A stretch of 32,824 bases of DNA, taken from positions 1-32,824 of IMG/VR virus record IMGVR_UViG_3300036770_001646; one strand, 5' to 3'. The notes under the pieces were generated by a model. That model was not told the origin of the DNA and ran no database searches. It was given only the letters and a program-made list of their open reading frames with translations. Of this stretch, positions 28,339-32,824 are shown piece by piece. The DNA is from a virus. The position numbers and the translations under genes were made by a program. Each line of letters opens with the position of its first letter. The stretch's first letter is position 1.

Positions 28339-30362
28339 CCATGCGTGAAGAAGCCATCAAGCTCGCAGAGTTAGGTATCAGGGTTATCCCGATTAAGCCT
28401 GGTCAGAAGTATCCACCGATGGCACAATGGCAGAACAAAGCCAGCAACGACATCCACGTTGTCAATGACTGGTTCACGAGCCAATACTCAGGCTACGGAA
28501 TTGGTATTGCTACAGGAGCAACACGACACGGACGCATCTTCGTACTCGACGTGGACGATAGGGAAGAATACAAAGGCTCAGACACCCTGCATGACCTACA
28601 AGAAAAGTACGGTCAACTACCAGAGACCGTCACAGCCATCACAGGTACCGGTGGACAACACCTGTACTTCTACTGTGACCAAGACATCCGCAACGACGCA
28701 GGCTCACGCCTCGGTGTCGGACTCGACATTCGTGGTGAAGGAGGACAAGTCCTCGCAGCCCCAACCATCCACCCCAACGGACGCACCTACGAATGGGAAC
28801 ATGGCCTCAGCCCACACGAACGCAAACCAGCCAAAGCACCAGACTGGCTCGTCAAACTCTTAACCAAACAACCAGAGATGGTCAAACCCGCAGGACAACC
28901 CGACAATTTCCTCACCGACCCCAACACCCCATCAGCCCGATACAACGCCAAAACAACGTGGGAAGAACTCCTCATCCCCGACGGCTGGACACTCGCCAAG
29001 ACTGACCGGCATGGTGAACAGCATTGGGTTCGCCCAGGCAAAGACCCCCGTGACGGAACCAGCGCAACGATTGGTCACAACGGCAACGACGCACTCATCG
29101 TCTTCACCAGCTCTATCCCTTGGCTACCAGAAGGCGGATACAACCGCTTCGGATACTATGCAGCGTCAAAGCATGGAGGAGACTGGAAACAAGCCTCACA
29201 AGCCTTCCTAGCCACCAATGAAGGCAAACCCGAACCCATCACCCCAATCCCCACACCCGACGAAATGCTGTCGATGCTAGTGGACTGGAAAACATTCTGG
29301 TCACTCGAACACGCCACAGAAGAATGGTTAGCCAAACCACTCATCGCCAAAGGCCGTCAGACAGCCCTATTCGCTGGAGCCAAAACAGGTAAGTCATGGC
29401 TGACTTTGAATGTCACCGCAGCACTTGCCACCGGCAAACCCATCCTCGGACAACCAGCACAACCACCAGTCCACGTCCTGTATTTGGATTACGAGATGAT
29501 TGAATCAGACCTCTACGAACGCCTAGAACAATTCGGCTACACAGAAGACGACGACCTCTCCCACCTCCACTACGCACTCATCCCCAACCTCCCCCCACTC
29601 AACACCACCGAAGGTGCCTCAGCCATCATGAAACTCGTAGAACTCACCAAGGCTGAGGTCGTAGTGATAGACACCACAGGACGAGCCATCGATGGTGAAG
29701 AGAACTCAGCTGACTCATATCGTGAGTTCGCACGAACCACAGGCCTAGCCCTCAAACGAGCCAACATCTCCTGCATCCGCACAGACCACGCAGGCAAAGA
29801 CGGAGGAAAGAAACAAGGACAACGAGGCTCCTCAGCCAAGAACGACGACGTAGACATCGTCTATCGCCTCGACAAATCCGATGACGGCCTCACACTCAAA
29901 CGAACCCACACACGCATCAGCTGGGTACCAGAAACCGTCAGCCTCATAGTCGAAGACCTAGACGACACCATCACCATCCGACTCCGCACCAAAGAACTCA
30001 AAGGCTGGACACCCGCAGAAATCGCCCTCGCCAAACGCCTAGACGAACTCGGCATCCCACGAGAAGCAGGAGTCAACGAAACCCAACGCATCGCCAAAGA
30101 ACGAGGCATCACACTCGCCCGCAAATCAATCCTCGGACGAGCCATCCAATGCAGACAACAACCAAGACCAGACCCACTAGAAACGGGAACCACCCTCGGG
30201 AACCACTTCACAGAACCCAACACGGACAAGGGAACCACCCCCCGTACCGTAAGGTACGGTGGGGTTCCGTCCCAGCCCCAGCCGTCCTCAACCATCATCA
30301 ATCAAGACAACAATCAAGACAACGACCAAGACAACGCCAACCTCGAATCAGAACTCTGGTAG
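28335..30362 (+). CDS. Primase-polymerase fused to RepA-like hexameric helicase
   Basis: A 675-aa fusion. Residues 1-180 are a bifunctional primase/polymerase domain (Prim-Pol): IPIKPGQKYPPMAQWQ, D72-V-D74 in VLDVDDR, and GGQH109LYFYC, then GLDIRGEGGQVLAAPTIHP. Residues 330-560 form an AAA-type helicase: Walker A GAKTGKS (348-354), VLYLDYEM, Walker B VVIDTTG with D446, and a later D-H-A-G-K-D. The last 60 residues are low-complexity with QDN repeats. It should synthesise primers and unwind DNA and is the main replication protein here. GTG 28335 overlaps the upstream gene; ATG 28341 is two codons later. The 3' end also holds DNA repeats and a hairpin. Confidence 0.88.
   Translation: MTMREEAIKLAELGIRVIPIKPGQKYPPMAQWQNKASNDIHVVNDWFTSQYSGYGIGIATGATRHGRIFVLDVDDREEYKGSDTLHDLQEKYGQLPETVTAITGTGGQHLYFYCDQDIRNDAGSRLGVGLDIRGEGGQVLAAPTIHPNGRTYEWEHGLSPHERKPAKAPDWLVKLLTKQPEMVKPAGQPDNFLTDPNTPSARYNAKTTWEELLIPDGWTLAKTDRHGEQHWVRPGKDPRDGTSATIGHNGNDALIVFTSSIPWLPEGGYNRFGYYAASKHGGDWKQASQAFLATNEGKPEPITPIPTPDEMLSMLVDWKTFWSLEHATEEWLAKPLIAKGRQTALFAGAKTGKSWLTLNVTAALATGKPILGQPAQPPVHVLYLDYEMIESDLYERLEQFGYTEDDDLSHLHYALIPNLPPLNTTEGASAIMKLVELTKAEVVVIDTTGRAIDGEENSADSYREFARTTGLALKRANISCIRTDHAGKDGGKKQGQRGSSAKNDDVDIVYRLDKSDDGLTLKRTHTRISWVPETVSLIVEDLDDTITIRLRTKELKGWTPAEIALAKRLDELGIPREAGVNETQRIAKERGITLARKSILGRAIQCRQQPRPDPLETGTTLGNHFTEPNTDKGTTPRTVRYGGVPSQPQPSSTIINQDNNQDNDQDNANLESELW
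30185..30270 (+). repeat. Iterated GGGAACCAC repeats and strong hairpin in the prim-pol 3' end
   Basis: GGGAACCAC occurs at 30185, 30198 and 30230. Just after, CCGTACC (30242-30248) pairs with GGTACGG (30253-30259) around GTAA, a GNRA-type tetraloop, and the arms extend outward with GGGG and TTCC against CCCC and GGAA. Codons here encode a weakly constrained tail, so the DNA itself may be selected, for example as a replication origin or protein-binding site. Confidence 0.65.
30300..30335 (+). repeat. Three tandem 12-bp repeats at the prim-pol C-terminus
   Basis: Units AATCAAGACAAC, AATCAAGACAAC and GACCAAGACAAC follow each other, encoding repeats of (N/D)-Q-D-N. They lie near the end of the gene and may come from slippage. 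Confidence 0.9.
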
Positions 30363-30368
30363 CCCATC

Positions 30369-30680
30369 ATGCCTATCCAACGCCCCTGCCTCGTATGCAG
30401 AAAACTCACCACCAACATCCAAAGATGCGAACAATGCCAAGCAGCATGGCAAGCCAACCGAAACAAGAAACGCATTCACTACCAAGGCGACTACGCAACA
30501 CGAGCAAAGCGAGTACGGGAAACAACCCTCCTCTGCTGGCTGTGTGGAAAAGGTTCAAACCCCGACGACCCTTGGCAAGCCGATCACGTCACGCCAGGTG
30601 ACCCCAACTCTGAACTTCGTGGCGCTCATCGATCCTGCAACGCCAGCCGAGGCAACCTAGGCAACCGAGGCAAGGCATGA
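30369..30680 (+). CDS. HNH endonuclease of the packaging region
   Basis: A 103-aa nuclease with a Cys-rich N-terminus (CLVCRKL...CEQCQ) and the HNH core CWLCGKGSNPDDPWQADHVT then GDPNSELRGAHRSCNASRGN. A small HNH protein right before the terminase genes is characteristic of cos-type phages of the HK97 group, where it acts together with terminase in cutting DNA. Followed by the terminase subunits after a 117-base gap. This suggests cohesive-end rather than headful packaging. Confidence 0.87.
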   Translation: MPIQRPCLVCRKLTTNIQRCEQCQAAWQANRNKKRIHYQGDYATRAKRVRETTLLCWLCGKGSNPDDPWQADHVTPGDPNSELRGAHRSCNASRGNLGNRGKA

Positions 30681-30797
30681 ACCCCCCACCGGCACCTCGG
30701 GGGGTGGGGTCAAACTCAAAAAGCCCGACGACGAAACTACCCATGCCGTGCGCAAGACACGCCTCGGTTGTGAAGGGGGTACGGCTACCATTGGGGC
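30681..30797 (+). other. Gap before terminase with G/C hairpin and skew switch
   Basis: The gap begins with ACCCCCC (30681-30687) that can pair with GGGGGGT (30699-30705); an alternative pairing is CCCCACC with GGTGGGG. There is no T-run, so termination is doubtful. Base composition switches here from A/C-rich upstream to G/T-rich downstream on the + strand. A cos site or origin could lie here; neither is proven. Apart from the hairpin I see no gene: the long frame across this gap reads a different frame from terS and looks like a shadow. Confidence 0.45.
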
Positions 30798-31340
30798 ATG
30801 GCAACACCGAGGACTGGAGTTGGGCGTGGCAAGAAGGCCGAGCCTGTCGAGCGCAAACGTGCGAGAGGTGCGGAGATTCGTGGTGGGTTGAAGGCGCAGC
30901 CGATGCCGGAGTCTGCGTTGGCGTTGGTGGATTTGGCGACGATTCCGCAGGCACCGAAAACTTTGGGTCAGGTTGGGTCTGCGTATTGGGGGATTTTTTG
31001 GACGGCTGGTCGGAGACATCTGAGCGAGTTGCACGACACTCCGCTCATGACCAGGTTGTGTTCAAACTTCGACAGGATCGCAGAGCTGGAGAGTTGGTTG
31101 GGGTCGGATGTCGAGCGTCGTTGGTATACAAGTCCGAATGGTCAGATTGTGACTCATCCGGCGGTGAAGCAGATAGATCAGATGGATGCTCAGAACACAG
31201 CGTGGATGAGTTTGCTTGGTTTCACACCAAGCGACAGAGCCAGGTTGGGCTTGGCAGAGATTCGGGTTGCCAATGAGCTTGACCAGTTCAGGCAGCGCAA
31301 GGCCAACGTGGTCGACACCGAGGTTGTATCCGAAGTCTGA
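30798..31340 (+). CDS. terS: Terminase small subunit, P27 family
   Basis: A 180-aa protein. The basic N-terminus (GRGKKAEPVERKRARGAEIR) is DNA-binding-like, and the helical core (AYWGIFWTAGRRHLSELHDT, FDRIAELESWL, QMDAQNTAWMSLLGFTPSDR, ARLGLAEIRVANELD) matches the P27-type small terminase. It recognises the packaging site and recruits the large subunit, whose gene follows directly. It starts ATG 30798; an overlapping longer frame from 30677 is a shadow. Its 3' end overlaps terL by 17 bases. Confidence 0.88.
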   Translation: MATPRTGVGRGKKAEPVERKRARGAEIRGGLKAQPMPESALALVDLATIPQAPKTLGQVGSAYWGIFWTAGRRHLSELHDTPLMTRLCSNFDRIAELESWLGSDVERRWYTSPNGQIVTHPAVKQIDQMDAQNTAWMSLLGFTPSDRARLGLAEIRVANELDQFRQRKANVVDTEVVSEV

Positions 31341-32739
31341 TGGTGCGCTGGTCAGCGACTTTGCAAGAACTTTTCTGCACGTGTCGAAGGGTGTTCGTGC
31401 GGGTGAGCCATTGGTGCTTACTGGTTGGCAGTCTGATTTATTGGATAATCTTTTTGAGCGTCGTCCTGATGGTCTCCTTCGTTACCGACGCTCGCTGATT
31501 GGTCTTGCGCGTAAGAACGGTAAATCACTTTTAGGTTCTTTGGTTGGTCTTTACAATTTGATTGAGGGCGAACCTGGTGCTGAGGTGTATTCCGCAGCTG
31601 GTGACCGCAAACAAGCACGGGTTGTTTTTGATGAGGCGAAGTGGCAGGTGTTGCAGTCGCCAGCTTTGTCGGGTGTATGCAAGGTGTATCGGGATGTGAT
31701 TGAAGTTCCGTCTACGGGTGCGGTGTATCGAGTGCTATCTAGCGATGCGAAACTTCAGCAGGGTTTGAATCCGTCGTGTGTGGTGTTTGACGAGTTGCAC
31801 GTTCAACCCAATAGCGAGTTGTGGGATGCGTTGACGTTGGGTTCGGGTGCGCGTAAAGACCCACAGATTATTGCTATCACTACGGCTGGTTATGACAGGG
31901 ATTCAATCTGTGGACAGTTGTATAACTATGGCAGGCAGATTATTTCTGGTCAGACTGTTGATGAGCGTTTTGGGTTTTGGTGGTGGGAAGCACCTGATGG
32001 TTGCGCTGTTCATGACCGAGATGCTTGGGCGCAAGCGAACCCGAACTTGGCTGAAGGTTTGCTTGACATGGAAGACATGGAAGTCAGCATGAACCAGACA
32101 GCTGAGGTGCCGTTTCGTAGATACAAACTCAATCAATGGGTCAGGCAGGAGGACTCACCTTGGCTTCCGGCTGGCGGTTGGGAACAATGCCAATCAGAAC
32201 TTCAGGTTGACCCAGCGTTGCCGATGTTCGTGGGGATTGACATGGCGTTGAAGCATGACTCGATTGCTGTGGTGTTGTGCCAACCTCAAGGTCATCGTCT
32301 GGTGGTTCGTGCGAAGATTTGGATTCCTGATGGGGCGATGACTGACATCGCAGCTGTCGAGCAATATCTGCGTGGTTTGCATCGTGAGTTCAATGTCCGT
32401 GAGTTTGCTTATGACCCAGCGTTCTTTCAGCGTTCGGCTGAGGCTTTGGCTGATGATGGTTTGCCAATGGTCGAGTTCCCGCAGTCTGCTCAACGCATGG
32501 TGCCTGCTATCGGAACACTCTATGAGTGCATTGTGAATCAGCAGTTGGCTCATGATGGCGATCCGATGTTCACCGATCAGGTGTTGTCAGCTGTGCCACG
32601 TCAGACTGATGCTGGACTTCGGTTGTCTAAGGGCAAGTCGCGCCGCAAGATTGACGCTGCTATCGCGTTGGCTATGGCTGTGGATCGTGCGACTCGACGT
32701 GAAGAGGTAGCACCTGTGCCTGGGTTCTTTGTAGTCTAG
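31324..32739 (+). CDS. terL: Terminase large subunit (ATPase-nuclease)
   Basis: The DNA-packaging motor, 471 aa from TTG 31324. The ATPase domain has a Walker A variant RKNGKS (residues 63-68 in GLARKNGKSLLGSL) and Walker B VVFDEL with D156-E157. The nuclease domain has D306 in GIDMALKHDS and D444 in IDAAIALAMAVD. I chose TTG 31324 (LYPKSDGALVSDFARTFLHV) because the N-terminus then resembles other actinophage large terminases; the in-frame ATG 31216 is deep in terS and its first residues are shadow, and GTG 31381 would cut conserved sequence. The right half duplicates 1-859 because of the terminal repeat. Confidence 0.92.
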   Translation: MYPKSDGALVSDFARTFLHVSKGVRAGEPLVLTGWQSDLLDNLFERRPDGLLRYRRSLIGLARKNGKSLLGSLVGLYNLIEGEPGAEVYSAAGDRKQARVVFDEAKWQVLQSPALSGVCKVYRDVIEVPSTGAVYRVLSSDAKLQQGLNPSCVVFDELHVQPNSELWDALTLGSGARKDPQIIAITTAGYDRDSICGQLYNYGRQIISGQTVDERFGFWWWEAPDGCAVHDRDAWAQANPNLAEGLLDMEDMEVSMNQTAEVPFRRYKLNQWVRQEDSPWLPAGGWEQCQSELQVDPALPMFVGIDMALKHDSIAVVLCQPQGHRLVVRAKIWIPDGAMTDIAAVEQYLRGLHREFNVREFAYDPAFFQRSAEALADDGLPMVEFPQSAQRMVPAIGTLYECIVNQQLAHDGDPMFTDQVLSAVPRQTDAGLRLSKGKSRRKIDAAIALAMAVDRATRREEVAPVPGFFVV

Positions 32740-32824
32740 AGTCATGCTTATTTTCCTGCTAGAAGTTTTCTCAATCCTGCTCATCGCTTATGGACTATTC
32801 TTGATAGCAATTCCATTAGGGCTG
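31881..32824. repeat. Right copy of 944-bp exact terminal repeat
   Basis: Matches 1-944 at offset 31,880. See the left copy. Confidence 0.97.
32744..32824 (+). CDS. Small membrane protein, truncated by the window end
   Basis: The first 27 codons of the 48-aa membrane protein that is complete at 864-1010, cut off by the window edge. Confidence 0.6.
   Translation, partial: MLIFLLEVFSILLIAYGLFLIAIPLGL

Noticed and set aside
30677-31276. Plus-strand frame of 199 codons overlapping the small terminase
   Set aside because: The terS frame matches the P27 family, while this frame is Gly/Trp/Cys-rich with no domain and disagrees with it over almost the entire length.

Overview
This window looks like one complete genome of a tailed, long non-contractile-tailed (siphovirus-type) phage. 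The first 944 bases (1-944) recur exactly as the last 944 (31881-32824), so the non-redundant unit is 31,880 bp and the sequence closes on itself inside the large terminase gene. Every gene I accept is on the + strand, most are packed with 1-14 base overlaps, and I noticed no tRNA, integrase, excisionase or classical repressor. A lytic life cycle is therefore the simplest reading. A WhiB-type iron-sulfur regulator, an r1t-like actinophage holin and a P27-type terminase point to an actinobacterial host. The secreted Thr/Pro-rich protein with repeated TTT/TTVP runs resembles secreted proteins of Acidimicrobiia; that finer host guess is inference.

Layout. Packaging and head (30369-5446, across the join): HNH nuclease, small and large terminase, small membrane protein, portal, small decoration-like protein, an unusually long prohead protease, and major capsid protein followed by a strong terminator. 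Surface-modification cassette (5563-8808): a GT-B glycosyltransferase, a GIY-YIG homing endonuclease, a GT-A glycosyltransferase and an MptE-like/DUF115-like protein. Connector and tail (8821-17413): head-tail connector, tail terminator-like protein, tail tube, a tail-assembly chaperone pair joined by a probable -1 ribosomal frameshift at CCCTTTG, a gp10-like protein, a primase-like protein, tape measure, tail hub with a carbohydrate-binding C-terminus, duplicated fibre-base proteins (one with a glycine-rich tail) and a small fibre-associated protein.

Secreted protein, lysis and beyond (17394-22480): a Thr-rich exported protein without a canonical start codon, two holin-like membrane proteins, an M15 peptidase endolysin, a DUF2746-like membrane protein, a small DNA-binding-like protein, a metallophosphoesterase, an HNH endonuclease, a conserved small protein and a secreted lysozyme-like protein. 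Regulation and replication (22542-30362): membrane protein, WhiB, endonuclease VII-like nuclease, a probable promoter, then an operon of RecB-like exonuclease, unknown protein, SSB-like protein, a large hairpin, about eleven minigenes with one acetyltransferase, a helix-turn-helix protein, and a primase-polymerase fused to a RepA-like helicase. No separate DNA polymerase is visible, so host polymerase or the prim-pol probably does synthesis.

Late genes are G/T-rich on the + strand and the replication half is A/C-rich, with a sharp switch near 30.7 kb just before the terminase genes. The most unusual points are the orphan primase-like gene in the tail module, the out-of-frame gene overlap after the capsid gene, the glycosylation cassette carrying a homing endonuclease, the Thr-rich protein with no usual start, and repeat/hairpin structures at the 3' end of the prim-pol gene. 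All function calls come from reading motifs by eye; no database search was run.
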